The translations under genes and the position numbers were made by a program. The notes under the pieces are model-generated. The model was given only the letters and a program-made list of their open reading frames with translations, ran no database searches and was not told the origin of the DNA. A DNA stretch of 64,000 bases from Seonamhaeicola sp. (GTDB lineage: Bacteria > Bacteroidota > Bacteroidia > Flavobacteriales > Flavobacteriaceae), in contig NZ_JANQJQ010000030.1 of assembly GCF_028281565.1 (NCBI RefSeq), positions 62,001 through 126,000 of the forward strand, read 5' to 3'. Below, in pieces: positions 42,601 to 50,872 of this stretch. Each line of letters begins with the position of its first letter. Within the stretch, counting starts at the first letter, position 1.

Positions 42601-44928
42601 GTGGTAGTAACAGAGACTGCCAGTCCGTTTTGTTCAACGTCGTCAGGAACTATTTCGGTTCCAACACCGTCTGTTCCGTTAGCACTCACTGCATCAGAGA
42701 CATCTAATGTTACCTGTGATGATGATAAAGGCACTATCACTGCTGTAGCCAGTGGTGGTTGGGGCTCTTATGAATATGAATTAACCGGAGCAGCCAGCGT
42801 AGCCTATTCATCCAATGCCACATTCACTGATTTATCAGCCGGAGCCTATACGGTTAATGTCAGGGATGCCGGTGGCTGTGTGGCCTCTTATAATATTACA
42901 TTGAATTTACCAACCCCTATAGATGCTAACATTATGGCTACCCCATCACTGTTATCCTGTTTTGATGATGCTAATGCTACTATTACCGTTAGTGGTGTTA
43001 CCGGAGGGCAGGGTAGTAATTATACCTATACATTGAATATGGTGTCGCCTACAGTAAGTTCTTCAGGACCGCAGACGTCCACCGTGTTTACGGATTTAGG
43101 TATTGGTACTTATAATGTTACCGTAACAGACGGTTACAACTGTGAATTCACCACGGCGGATGTAGTTATTACACAACCTACACCGGTAGAAGCCAGTTTA
43201 GTGAAGGCCACTTCCGGGACCTGTACTACAGATGCTACACTTACGTTGAGTGCAACAGGCGGTACCGGAACTTATGAATATAGTACTACGGCCAATTTTT
43301 CAACGATTATTGGAACATTTGCCACCTCAATAACATTTTCTGTAACCCCGGGAGATTACATGTATTATGTAAGAGATGCCAATGGTTGTATTTCTGCGGT
43401 TTCCAATCAAATCACCATTGACCCGCTACCACCGTTGACTTTAGAATTAGATGTTACCAATGCAAAAGTTAATTGTGCCGGAGATGCTACAGGTGTTATT
43501 GTAGCGACTGCACAGGGAGGATTAGGTAGTTATGTTTATACGTTGCAAGACACATCTGGAAATGCTATTCCGGCTACTCAAAACAGTCCGGGCGTATTTA
43601 CAGACTTACCAATTGGAGACTACCAGGTGCGAGTTGATAGTGGTGATTGCTTATTCACATCGTCAACTATAACTATTACAGAGCCTAATTTGCCACTTCA
43701 GGTTAATTTCACCGTTTCCGATGTTACTTGTAGCGGGGAGAATAACGGTATTTTAGAGATTGTTGCTACAGGAGGTACGGGCATTATAAAATATGCCATT
43801 TCTCCGCAAATGAATCAATTCTTTGATGAACCTATTTTTGAAGACTTAGCTCCGGGTAATTACCAGGCCATTGCCCAGGATGAATTAGGATGCTATGTGT
43901 TATTCGATTTTACAGTTAATGAACCAACGCCGGTTGTTCTTACTATTGTACCCAATTCTATTTTACCGGAAGTGTGTGATGGTGATTTAAATGGTGAGTT
44001 CAGTATTGATATTTCCGGAGGGACCCTGCCATACAGTGTTGCTTTAGATGATATTAACGGTACTTACACTACAGGTGGCGCCACTCAAACTATATTTGAT
44101 TTTACAGGATTAAACGGAGGCGACCATATTGTTTATGTACGTGATGCCGAAGGCTGTACATCCGAATGGAATATCACCTTCCCGGAATCCGTGTTGTTAG
44201 ATCCTCAGGTAAGTGTTGAATACTGTACAGATGTAGCTGATGCTTCCAGTAATGCTGTTACCGTAACGGTTGACAGCAGTGTAGACCCTGCAGATGTGGA
44301 TTACTCGTTGGATGGTGTTAATTTCCAAACCAGCAATGTGTTTGTTGATGTACCTGCCGGCTTGAATCAATCCGTTACCGTAAGACACTCCAACGGCTGC
44401 GAACAAGTAGTATTCTTCGATATTAATCAATACGCCCCACTTGAAATTGCTTTAAGTGACGGCGGCATCAATGAGATAGAAGCTCAGGCCAGTGGTGGTT
44501 CCGGAGGGTATCAATACGCTATCCAGCGTGTTAATACCGTTGATTTTGAACCCTACGGAGACACCGGAACGTTCATTATATATGAGTCTGGTGTGTATAC
44601 CGTAACCGTAACCGATAGCAACGGCTGTGTTGCCACGGCATCGCGATATTTTGAATTTATAGATGTGTGTATCACAAATTATTTCACACCAAATGGTGAT
44701 GGTAATTTAGATACCTGGGGTCCCGGATGTACCTCACAATATAAAGATTTAACCTTTGATATTTTTGATAGATATGGCCGTAAAGTGGTGACTTTAGGCG
44801 TTAACGAAAAATGGGATGGCAGATATAACGGAAGAGATTTGCCAACCGGAGATTATTGGTATGTAGTTAACCTTAATGATTCAAGAGATAAACGCAGTTT
44901 TGTTGGGCATTTCACGCTTTACAGGTAG
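36679..44928 (+). CDS. sprB: SprB-like gliding/surface adhesin with about 23 SprB-type repeats
   Basis: A 2749-aa secreted adhesin. Signal peptide about 1-25 (ending LFAQ). An N-terminal module (about 26-355) is shared with the HYR adhesin at 23750. A DUF11 domain follows (about 360-480; VLTKIVLDENDNN...LGDQLTYVIGFQNTG). Then about 23 beta-sandwich repeats of 65-95 residues (about 700-2600), each opening with Cys (LCHGELGSIVL, ITCFGDNDGAIEI) and closing with GTYTVTVTD..GC. The tail (about 2660-2749; TNYFTPNGDGNLDTWGPG, FDIFDRYGRKVVTLG) is a type B T9SS signal. F. johnsoniae SprB is much longer; this is a shorter relative. It probably rides the gliding machinery on the cell surface. Partner barrel SprF follows at once. 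Confidence 0.88.
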   Translation: MKKTTYVTYGIVVILLLLGTQLFAQNLVPFVPRYDEAIKGDMLLIGNSNVGLHPTNPYNGNDTNDRIDAAVYVDVDSDPTTFNSSTADLDVPSDTNCYQIVYAGLYWSAVVNGSDPISNIKFRMPGSTSYVDITGTEIYFQNASNNNNSNTYVYYHDVTSMLTALPDPEGTYGVANISSLIGPKPNSEGLSAGWSLFVIYEDPLLPSKYITSFDGFTKITSVINETFPISGFQTIPVGPVRAKYAFSTIEGDRRYRGDYLRLNGFTIDATNNAGTVIRPGNNFFNSTVSIIDPATNTPELFFDRDPDGTNTLGFDAGIINIPNAGNTIIGNGDTNATISLGSNLDIYYFYFSAFAIEIIAPNIVLTKIVLDENDNNIEGQLVGLGDQLTYVIGFQNTGNDDATNLTIRDILPINIVFNYPADIEYLPPGVTVQSYDPATREIIFAVDRSVVEENDPRLDIRFNVRVVESCSLLDDACSNIVDNQAYATYQGTINPTFTISDDPSYNSNTGCLITPRATNFIADLDCEFREEVILCGDSVELTAGDGYDSYTWSTSPTGTPVIGTTQSITVTQIGTYYVHNAATAPCQSIDQIFDVVTYGAGVPNPVIPFADQVVICPNDGKELPNFFLCGANDSRFIQTGITDTSSMIWERLDEASCPAVTNQDCANEDAACTWNQVATGPDYTIDTAGQYRLTLNYTGGCFNQYYFNVYENLLVPTVTSRDIICTTPGEIVVGGVPSGYEYSIDGTNYQASNTFVVNTAGIYSVYVRQVGVSPNPCIFEVPDVQIRERDFTVSTTVTQPLCHGELGSIVLAANDVRPQYFFSIYDGPVLVNSVGPITDNNYTFDNLNPGTYTVNVSTEDGCTYTGTVDIIEPPLLTATAALTQPLTCTNGEITVYPQGGTPPYYYFVNSTTVFQSTPIIDVPTAGTYNITVVDSNNCSTDVSIDVDAVDPPDFNVTSTNILCADAPDSGGITVNVTNPNGNTLRYSIDNGATYANSNVFTGLTAGTYDVIVEYTFGTDVCTTVPQSVTITAAPALDGTATVTTPYTCTTNGVVTVSGVTGGTSPYMYSIDGINYQSGTTFTGLTDGTYTVSIRDASNCTFITVPVTIDPLDPPTDLDFSHTTLSCPANTTTVTVNATGGIAPLEYQIIAPASAVTPYQAANTFTGLTPGTYTFQVRDANNCEYAGSYTVAPIPPVTVNIVLTKDLDCTASPDAIISGTVGGGTAPYTYAVSFNGGAFGSSVAITGTSFTYTTPNDGTYEFEVTDSRGCTVQSGVTTINTISYPEITSVVQTQDILCNGDNTAAIDITINSSVGTPPFTINVNNDTTGTDYGTQTSGLPAGTYTITLTDAKSCTDTETITISEPTPIVVTHHSVDITCSPSGVSKGSVIIDGVTGGTAPYNYFVTGTNGYSASELNASGTTSTTFDVVDFGLYQINVVDSNGCSVLVQDVLVASPPNDLDIAIDTVVDCTTGGEATVSVSTALASAGPFYFDIYRGVIPPAPPGGTWVLQDSPVVGTPRTTFTGLTPGITYTFIVYDSSTGCSYFETATSSVPTNSTLTTTALTSNNITCVGSADGNVSFTINSIYVASVDVTYEIFDSLSLVSTGVSGTGTVPAGSSLSVSNLGSLPFGTYFVSVTETTGPNAGCGVITTPFNINESAIDLSITASVDRNANCNPASGLISAVARDGTAPYVYQITTVATPPAANDPSWASANTFNVDANTYYVHVKDAYDCIKTTSAIVLPADPEPVIAASVTNQCTVTEGNFEIDVVLTTPGIAPYSYSVDGGAFQTRTAPFTLTNLSSGTHTIEIQDANGCGNLVTVDIEAPVNLIPDVTALPTCNDDDGEITITGSGGSGTYTYSISPNPASISLTGNVFSGVPSGTYTVTITDAITTCTADVSVFVPEAIPLSFTTNATAITCFGDNDGAIEINITGYSGPYNYEVFDSSSNSVFGVLSGNTSTNPQVITGLLSDNYTVVVTETASPFCSTSSGTISVPTPSVPLALTASETSNVTCDDDKGTITAVASGGWGSYEYELTGAASVAYSSNATFTDLSAGAYTVNVRDAGGCVASYNITLNLPTPIDANIMATPSLLSCFDDANATITVSGVTGGQGSNYTYTLNMVSPTVSSSGPQTSTVFTDLGIGTYNVTVTDGYNCEFTTADVVITQPTPVEASLVKATSGTCTTDATLTLSATGGTGTYEYSTTANFSTIIGTFATSITFSVTPGDYMYYVRDANGCISAVSNQITIDPLPPLTLELDVTNAKVNCAGDATGVIVATAQGGLGSYVYTLQDTSGNAIPATQNSPGVFTDLPIGDYQVRVDSGDCLFTSSTITITEPNLPLQVNFTVSDVTCSGENNGILEIVATGGTGIIKYAISPQMNQFFDEPIFEDLAPGNYQAIAQDELGCYVLFDFTVNEPTPVVLTIVPNSILPEVCDGDLNGEFSIDISGGTLPYSVALDDINGTYTTGGATQTIFDFTGLNGGDHIVYVRDAEGCTSEWNITFPESVLLDPQVSVEYCTDVADASSNAVTVTVDSSVDPADVDYSLDGVNFQTSNVFVDVPAGLNQSVTVRHSNGCEQVVFFDINQYAPLEIALSDGGINEIEAQASGGSGGYQYAIQRVNTVDFEPYGDTGTFIIYESGVYTVTVTDSNGCVATASRYFEFIDVCITNYFTPNGDGNLDTWGPGCTSQYKDLTFDIFDRYGRKVVTLGVNEKWDGRYNGRDLPTGDYWYVVNLNDSRDKRSFVGHFTLYR

Positions 44929-44943
44929 TAAAAAAGAATTGAC

Positions 44944-45918
44944 ATGCGAAAATTATTAATACTCTGTTTCTTTGTTGTAGCTCATGGCTTTAGCCAGGAG
45001 CTGAACCTGCCTGTATTTACCCAGTATTTAGCCGACAATAATTTTGTGATCTCCCCAACTTATGCCGGTATAGGTGATAATGTAAAAATCAGAGCTAACG
45101 GGCTCACACAATGGGTTGGTATTCAGGGGGCTCCCGATAATCAATCCATATACGGTGATATTAGAATAGCAGACAGATCGGGGGTAGGCTTATCGTTTTA
45201 TAACGATAGAAATGGTAATACTATTCAAACAGGGGCGAAGTTTTCGTTTGCACACCATCTTATCCTGGATTATTACGCAAAAATGTATTTGTCCCTGGGA
45301 CTTTCATATAACATCAACAATTTCAGAATTGATATCAACAATTTTAACACCACCTATGAAAACCCTACAATAGATCCCTTTGTGACAGACGACAGGAGAA
45401 CCACCAATCATAATTTTGATATTGGCGCTTTATTCAGAATGAAAGGCTTTTTCTTTAGTTTGAATGTCAACAATCTTTTAGACAAAGATTTTGATTCATT
45501 TGAACGTGTATTTGAGCCGAATCTGCTTTTAAACTACCAGGTATACTCCGGTTATACATTCAGGGGCCCCAAAAAGAGCGGTTTGGAGTTTGAACCCTCT
45601 ATATTCTATCAAATGTTTACAAGTGATAAACGTTCTGCTACCGATTTAAACTTCAAATTCAGGAAGTACAACAGAAATGAAGACTATTATTGGGCAGGTA
45701 TATCATATCGTTTTTTAAATGACCAATTACTGAAACCTTTAAATATTGGTCCTATGGTTGGTTTTAAAAAATCGATCTTTTACTTCGGATATGCTTACCA
45801 GCTTACTACGAACGATTTAGCGGCATACAACTCAGGGACCCATGTGGTTACTATTGGTATTGACTTTTTACAGGGAATCAGTAACTGTCCTTGTACTCAG
45901 GATCCTGTACACCATTAA
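44944..45918 (+). CDS. sprF: PorP/SprF family protein, partner of the SprB-like adhesin
   Basis: A 324-aa outer-membrane barrel beginning 15 nt after the adhesin stop. Signal peptide ending GFSQ; then LPVFTQYLADNNFVISPTYAGIGDNVKIRANGLTQWVGIQGAPDNQSIYGD, the PorP/SprF signature. The C-terminal sequence contains strand-forming segments but ends in a Cys-rich tail (ISNCPCTQDPVHH), which is unusual for a barrel whose last strand normally ends in an aromatic residue. In F. johnsoniae, SprF is needed for SprB to reach the surface. No terminator of consensus quality was seen before ppk1. Confidence 0.88.
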   Translation: MRKLLILCFFVVAHGFSQELNLPVFTQYLADNNFVISPTYAGIGDNVKIRANGLTQWVGIQGAPDNQSIYGDIRIADRSGVGLSFYNDRNGNTIQTGAKFSFAHHLILDYYAKMYLSLGLSYNINNFRIDINNFNTTYENPTIDPFVTDDRRTTNHNFDIGALFRMKGFFFSLNVNNLLDKDFDSFERVFEPNLLLNYQVYSGYTFRGPKKSGLEFEPSIFYQMFTSDKRSATDLNFKFRKYNRNEDYYWAGISYRFLNDQLLKPLNIGPMVGFKKSIFYFGYAYQLTTNDLAAYNSGTHVVTIGIDFLQGISNCPCTQDPVHH

Positions 45919-45996
45919 TTGCCATTTCAATATAATTCTACCGGTTTTTTAAAGGAAATTTAAAGTAAGACGATTCATTTTTCTACTTAAATAGAA

Positions 45997-46004
45997 TATA
46001 TTTG
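45997..46004 (+). promoter_or_regulatory. ppk1 promoter -7 box
   Basis: TATATTTG matches TAnnTTTG; the -33 element is weak (TTCA/TTTT region). The predicted start leaves about 16 nt before the ppk1 ATG. Confidence 0.5.
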
Positions 46005-46026
46005 TTAGGAAATTAATCCTGACACT

Positions 46027-48090
46027 ATGATTGCTACTGAAACTGTTAAAAACACTTATATAAACAGAGAAATAAGTTGGTTACAATTTAATGCTCGCGT
46101 TTTACAAGAAGCTTCAGATGAACAAGTACCCTTAATTGAAAGGCTGCGTTTTTTAGGCATTTTTTCAAACAATCTGGATGAATTTTTTAAAGTTAGATAT
46201 GCAACCGTTAAGCGTATTGTTGAAGCGGGTAGAGGTGGTAAAAACCAACTTGGAGGGATAAAAGCAAAGGAATTACTGGATATTATTACCCAAATTGTTA
46301 TTGAACAACAAGCTGAAAGCATCAGGGTTTTAGAGGAGATTGACGATAAGTTGAAGGAGGAAAATATCTATGTGATTGATGAAACTCAGGTGGATAGTAG
46401 TCAGCACGATTATATAAAAAAGTATTTCTTTCAAAATGTAAGCCAGGCCTTGGTTACCATCATTTTAAATGATTTGGTCCAACTTCCAAACTTAAAAGAT
46501 AGTGCAGCCTATTTAACAGTTAAAATGCAGATGAAAGATGGGTCTAAACAATTTGCTTTAATTGAAATACCAAAGGGTGTTAATAGATTTATAGAGTTAC
46601 CCAAACAAAATGGTCATAGTTATATAATCATGTATGACGATCTTTTAAGGTATTGCTTGAGCGATATTTTTAACATCTTTGATTATGAAACTATTTCTGC
46701 CCACATGATTAAAATTACCAGGGATGCCGAACTTGATTTTGATGGTGATTTGAGTAAGAGTTTTATAGATAAATTGTCAGATAGTGTCAAACATCGTGAA
46801 ATTGGAGATCCGGTTCGCTTTGTGTATGATAAAACCATAGAAGATGATACATTAAAGTATCTCATGGAGAAAATGGGAATAGATAATACCGATAGTATCA
46901 TTCCCGGGGGGCGTTATCACAATAAGCGTGATTATATGAGTTTTCCAAGTTTGGGAAGGCGGGATTTAATGTATGACAAAATAGAAGCCTTACGGGTAAA
47001 AGGGTTAAGCCTGGAAAAAAGCCTTTTTAAATCTATAAGAGAAAAGGATTATTTGATTCACGCTCCTTATCAAACATTTTCTTATATAGTAAAGTTTCTA
47101 AGGGAAGCTGCTTTAGACCCAAAAGTAAAGACCATAAAAATTACTATTTACAGGTTGGCTCAAATTTCGCATGTGGCCAGTTCGTTAATTAATGCGGCTA
47201 TTAATGGTAAAACGGTGACTGTTTCCATAGAATTGCGTGCCCGGTTTGATGAAGAAGCCAATATTCACTATGCTGAGCAGATGAAAAAAGAGGGGGTTAA
47301 CCTCCATTTTGGTGTTCCTGGATTAAAAGTTCATAGTAAAATGTGCGTTATTGAGCGTGAAGAAGGTAAAAAGCTCAAGCGGTACGGTTTTATCAGTACT
47401 GGAAATTTTAACGAATCTACGGCAAAAATTTATACCGATTATACCTTGTTTACATATAATCAGCCCATTTTAAAGGAGCTAAATAAAATATTTAACTTCT
47501 TTGAGACCAATTACCGGGTGTATTCCTATAAACACCTAATAGTGTCTCCTCATTATACGGAAAAACGGTTTTTTAGATTAATTGATGAACAAATAGAGGA
47601 AAGCAAGAAAGGGAATGAAGGCTATATTAGAGTTAAGATGAATAGTTTATCCAATTATGCCATGGTTGATAAACTATATGAGGCCAGTAATGCCGGTGTA
47701 AAAATAGATATGATAATTCGCGGCATATGTTGCCTAATACCCGGTGTAAAAGGCATGAGTGAGAACATTAAAGTCATTAGTATAGTAGATAAATTTTTAG
47801 AACACCCGAGAGTTTATATCTTTGGGAAAGATGAAGATGCCCAGATATTTATATCTTCGGCAGATTGGATGACCAGAAATATACACAATAGGGTGGAAGT
47901 GAGTTGTCCTATTTATGAACCGGACATAAAACAAGAAATAATAGATACATTCAATATTTGTTGGAATGACAATGTAAAAGCCCGATTGATCAATACGTCC
48001 AACGAAAATGAATACAGAATAGATGATAATCCTAAAGTGAGATCACAAGTCGCTATTTATGATTATTATGTAGACAAGCTTAAAGATTAA
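46027..48090 (+). CDS. ppk1: Polyphosphate kinase 1
   Basis: A 687-aa PPK1, which reversibly makes polyphosphate from ATP. N-terminal YINREISWLQFNARVLQEA is the family hallmark. The autophosphorylated His is in GVPGLKVHSKMCVIERE (about residue 435), and the second catalytic His lies in SSADWMTRNIHNRVEV (about 620-633). Additional conserved segments are GNFNESTAKIYTDYTLF and IRGICCLIPGVKG. The ppx gene starts 1 nt after its stop; together they form a two-gene polyP synthesis/degradation unit. The family length is about 690 aa, so it is complete. Confidence 0.97.
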   Translation: MIATETVKNTYINREISWLQFNARVLQEASDEQVPLIERLRFLGIFSNNLDEFFKVRYATVKRIVEAGRGGKNQLGGIKAKELLDIITQIVIEQQAESIRVLEEIDDKLKEENIYVIDETQVDSSQHDYIKKYFFQNVSQALVTIILNDLVQLPNLKDSAAYLTVKMQMKDGSKQFALIEIPKGVNRFIELPKQNGHSYIIMYDDLLRYCLSDIFNIFDYETISAHMIKITRDAELDFDGDLSKSFIDKLSDSVKHREIGDPVRFVYDKTIEDDTLKYLMEKMGIDNTDSIIPGGRYHNKRDYMSFPSLGRRDLMYDKIEALRVKGLSLEKSLFKSIREKDYLIHAPYQTFSYIVKFLREAALDPKVKTIKITIYRLAQISHVASSLINAAINGKTVTVSIELRARFDEEANIHYAEQMKKEGVNLHFGVPGLKVHSKMCVIEREEGKKLKRYGFISTGNFNESTAKIYTDYTLFTYNQPILKELNKIFNFFETNYRVYSYKHLIVSPHYTEKRFFRLIDEQIEESKKGNEGYIRVKMNSLSNYAMVDKLYEASNAGVKIDMIIRGICCLIPGVKGMSENIKVISIVDKFLEHPRVYIFGKDEDAQIFISSADWMTRNIHNRVEVSCPIYEPDIKQEIIDTFNICWNDNVKARLINTSNENEYRIDDNPKVRSQVAIYDYYVDKLKD

Positions 48091-48091
48091 T

Positions 48092-48997
48092 ATGCTCTCA
48101 ATTAAAAAATATGCAGCAATCGATATCGGTTCGAATGCTGTAAGATTATTAATTTCTAACATCATAGAAGAAACGGGGAAACCCGTAAAGTTTAAGAAAA
48201 ATTCACTGGTTAGGGTGCCTATTCGTTTGGGAGCCGATGTGTTTTTAAATCAAAGAATTTCCGAAGAAAACAAAGAACGCATGGTTGATACCATGTTGGC
48301 CTTCAGGCTGTTAATGAAGTCTCATAAAGTGGCCAAATATAAGGCTTGTGCCACCTCCGCCATGCGTGAATCTGACAACGGAGGAGAAGTTGTTGATCTG
48401 ATATTGAAACAGGCAGGTATCAAAATTGATATTATTGGAGGTAAAGAAGAAGCCGAAATTATAGCAGCAACCGATCTGAACAAATTTATAAACCCAAATA
48501 AGACCTATTTATATGTGGATGTCGGTGGAGGTAGCACGGAGTTTACTGTTATAAGCAATGGTAAACAAAGGGCGTCCAAATCGTTTAAAATAGGAACGGT
48601 ACGTCTCTTAAACGATATGGTTAAGGATGAAGCCTGGGAAAAATTAGAAAATTGGATTAAAACACACACGTCAGACTATGATAAGGTCAGTGTTTTGGGC
48701 TCCGGTGGTAACATCAATAAAATATTCAAGGTATCCGGTAAAGCCATTGGGAAACCATTAACTTACTTTTACTTAACCAATTACTACAAAACACTTCAAA
48801 GCTACTCATATGAAGAGCGTATCACCGAATTAGAGCTAAATCAAGACAGGGCAGATGTTATTATTCCAGCCATGAGAATTTATCTTTCCGCCATGAAGTG
48901 GAGCAACTCAAAGCACATTTATGTACCAAAAATTGGTCTGTCTGATGGTATCATAAAAAGCATATATTATGATACGGTTTCGAGTAATACACAGTAA
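48092..48997 (+). CDS. ppx: Ppx/GppA family exopolyphosphatase
   Basis: A 301-aa member of the ASKHA-fold Ppx/GppA family, shorter than the E. coli Ppx (about 510 aa) because it has only the two N-terminal ATPase-like domains. Phosphate-binding motifs AAIDIGSNAVRLLI (residues 8-21) and YVDVGGGSTEFT (about 144-155), plus GSGGNINKIF (about 206), are present. It is predicted to cleave terminal phosphates from polyphosphate or pppGpp. The gene starts 1 nt after ppk1. No C-terminal HD domain was seen. Confidence 0.93.
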   Translation: MLSIKKYAAIDIGSNAVRLLISNIIEETGKPVKFKKNSLVRVPIRLGADVFLNQRISEENKERMVDTMLAFRLLMKSHKVAKYKACATSAMRESDNGGEVVDLILKQAGIKIDIIGGKEEAEIIAATDLNKFINPNKTYLYVDVGGGSTEFTVISNGKQRASKSFKIGTVRLLNDMVKDEAWEKLENWIKTHTSDYDKVSVLGSGGNINKIFKVSGKAIGKPLTYFYLTNYYKTLQSYSYEERITELELNQDRADVIIPAMRIYLSAMKWSNSKHIYVPKIGLSDGIIKSIYYDTVSSNTQ

Positions 48998-49094
48998 AAT
49001 TTTGCACTTTACCCTGTAAAATATAGGTTTTTAATTATAAAACATATATTCGTAGCGTATAATTACTAAAATTATAGGCCCAAATTTATTACTT

Positions 49095-49688
49095 ATGAAA
49101 AAAATATTACTATTTGCAGTACTACTTGTATTTTCTGTTTATGGATTTTCCCAGGAAGAGCGTATGCCTGAAACCAGTAAAGATTCTACTGACGTAAAAT
49201 CGGGAAGCTTTGTATTTCAAGGTGTTAAGTATGGAGTAAGAGCCGGTTATAATATTTCGAACCTGGATTTTGATGGCACGCCTAATATGACAAATAAACA
49301 CAGAAATAGTTTTTATTTCGGGTGTTTTGCCAATATTGGTTTATCAAGAACCATTTCCCTGGTTCCTGAACTGCAGTTTTCTGCCGAAGGCGCAAACGAT
49401 GAAAAATTGCATCTGGACTACATTCAGGCTCCTGTGCTTTTAAGATTCAGGTTAAGTGAAAAACTTCACATTGCTGCTGGCCCGCAGGCCGGGTTAAAAG
49501 TTCATAAATTCGAAGATGGTATCAATAACATGGCTTATTCTGCCGTAGGAGGAGTTGAATATAAGATCAGTTATATGTTATTTGCCGATGCCAGATATAC
49601 TTACGGTTTTAGAAATATATTTGACGATGCCTCTGGGGTAAGCGCTAAGAATACTAATATTCAGATAGGCATTGGTTATAAGTTTTAA
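49095..49688 (+). CDS. Outer membrane beta-barrel (porin family) protein
   Basis: A 197-aa protein with signal peptide (ending YGFSQ) and a beta-barrel of the OMP_b-brl_2 type (about 45-197): VKYGVRAGYNISNLDF, FYFGCFANIGL, ISLVPELQFSAEG, LDYIQAPVLLRFRLSEKLHIAAGPQAGL, and the final strand IQIGIGYKF with an aromatic C-terminus. The family carries no specific function. It stands alone; its stop overlaps the opposite-strand stop of miaE by 3 nt. Confidence 0.9.
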   Translation: MKKILLFAVLLVFSVYGFSQEERMPETSKDSTDVKSGSFVFQGVKYGVRAGYNISNLDFDGTPNMTNKHRNSFYFGCFANIGLSRTISLVPELQFSAEGANDEKLHLDYIQAPVLLRFRLSEKLHIAAGPQAGLKVHKFEDGINNMAYSAVGGVEYKISYMLFADARYTYGFRNIFDDASGVSAKNTNIQIGIGYKF

Positions 49689-50266
49689 CCGTGTACGGTC
49701 TCTTTTTTTCCTAGATCAGACATAATTTTAGCTTCATATTCAAGAAGTTGCTGCCATTTGGTATCAACTTCTTTTTTATTGCCATACTTCCTGGCAAACC
49801 CTAAAAACATAGTATAATGGTTAGCTTCACTTACCATAAGGTTTCTGTAAAAGTCTGCCAGTTCTTTATCCTGCAATTCCTCAGAAAGCAACCTGAAACG
49901 TTCACAACTTCTGGCTTCAATTAAAGCGGCATATAAAAGCCTGTGAACCAATTGGGTGGTTCTGCTACCACCTTTCGGAAAGAATTTCACCAATTGTACC
50001 ACATAATCATCTTTTCTATCTCTGCCGAGAACCCAGCCACGCGCCAAGATCTTATCATGTACCATTTTAAAGTGACTGATCTCTTCTTTTACTAAAGCCA
50101 CCATTTCCTGGACCAGTTCAGTATATTCCGGGAAACTTACAATTAAAGAAATAGCAGTACTGGTCGCTTTTTGCTCACAAAAAGCATGATCTGTTAGTAT
50201 TTCTTCAATATTTTTTTCAACTATGTTAACCCATCTCGGGTCTGTTGGTAATTTAAGTCCTAGCAT
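49685..50266 (-). CDS. miaE: tRNA-(ms2io6A)-hydroxylase MiaE
   Basis: A 193-aa di-iron hydroxylase that hydroxylates the isopentenyl group of ms2i6A37 in tRNA. The fold is a four-helix bundle with metal ligands in ILTDHAFCEQKATSTA (Glu and His near residues 29-32), EEISHFKMVHDKIL, LIEARSCERFRLLS and VSEANHYTMFLGFARKY. The length is close to the family norm (about 190-270). It is 12 nt downstream of the lipoprotein gene at 50279 and likely co-transcribed from dnaX; a functional connection is not evident. Confidence 0.94.
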   Translation of the reverse strand: MLGLKLPTDPRWVNIVEKNIEEILTDHAFCEQKATSTAISLIVSFPEYTELVQEMVALVKEEISHFKMVHDKILARGWVLGRDRKDDYVVQLVKFFPKGGSRTTQLVHRLLYAALIEARSCERFRLLSEELQDKELADFYRNLMVSEANHYTMFLGFARKYGNKKEVDTKWQQLLEYEAKIMSDLGKKETVHG

Positions 50267-50278
50267 AACTCTTAATAA

Positions 50279-50872
50279 TTAAATCGGATAACTTTTCGAT
50301 GTATGCATATTATAATGTCCTTTTTTATCAATATGAAGATTGATACGAACATCTAATTCGTGGTTAGGGTTATAAGCTCTTATTTTAAAAAATATTTTAT
50401 CCGCTTTTGGACTTAAAAGGCTTTTCGGGTCCAACCTTAAGTCACTTATAATTAAATCGGCGTCCTTTATTTCTTCCACTAAACCTGAATAATTATTTAA
50501 GAAAGTGGAATCTATAGTAGCATCAAAAATTAATTTGTTCTCTGAGAACACTTGCAATTTAACAATACTTTTTCGGTAGTGGTATTTTTTTATTACCGTA
50601 TCCGTGGCTACTTCTTTTATAATAGCGTGGTTCATGTCAACTGAAGAAGAGATTTTATATCTAAAACCTGTAGTCAGGATAGTGTCCGTTTCTGTAACTC
50701 TATTTTCCTCAGGAATGTATTTTACTATTACAATAGGTTCAATAGAGTCTTTGTATTTTGTAATGGATTCCCGTAATAAATCGTTTTTAGATTTCCTGCT
50801 ATCACAGCTACAGAAAGCAATAGTCAATAGTAAAAATAAAAGCGGTAATTTATTTAATAAAGCCTTATACAT
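50279..50872 (-). CDS. Putative lipoprotein of unknown function downstream of dnaX
   Basis: A 197-aa protein with a signal peptide whose lipobox includes IAFCSC (Cys at about residue 21 or 23). The mature protein is beta-rich: PIVIVKYIPEENRVTETDTILTTGFRYKISSS, KYHYRKSIVKLQVFSENKLIFDATID, KIFFKIRAYNPNHELDVRINLHID. No known domain was recognised. It overlaps the dnaX 3' end by 8 nt and lies 12 nt before miaE, so the three genes form one transcription unit. No catalytic motif is seen. Confidence 0.8.
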   Translation of the reverse strand: MYKALLNKLPLLFLLLTIAFCSCDSRKSKNDLLRESITKYKDSIEPIVIVKYIPEENRVTETDTILTTGFRYKISSSVDMNHAIIKEVATDTVIKKYHYRKSIVKLQVFSENKLIFDATIDSTFLNNYSGLVEEIKDADLIISDLRLDPKSLLSPKADKIFFKIRAYNPNHELDVRINLHIDKKGHYNMHTSKSYPI

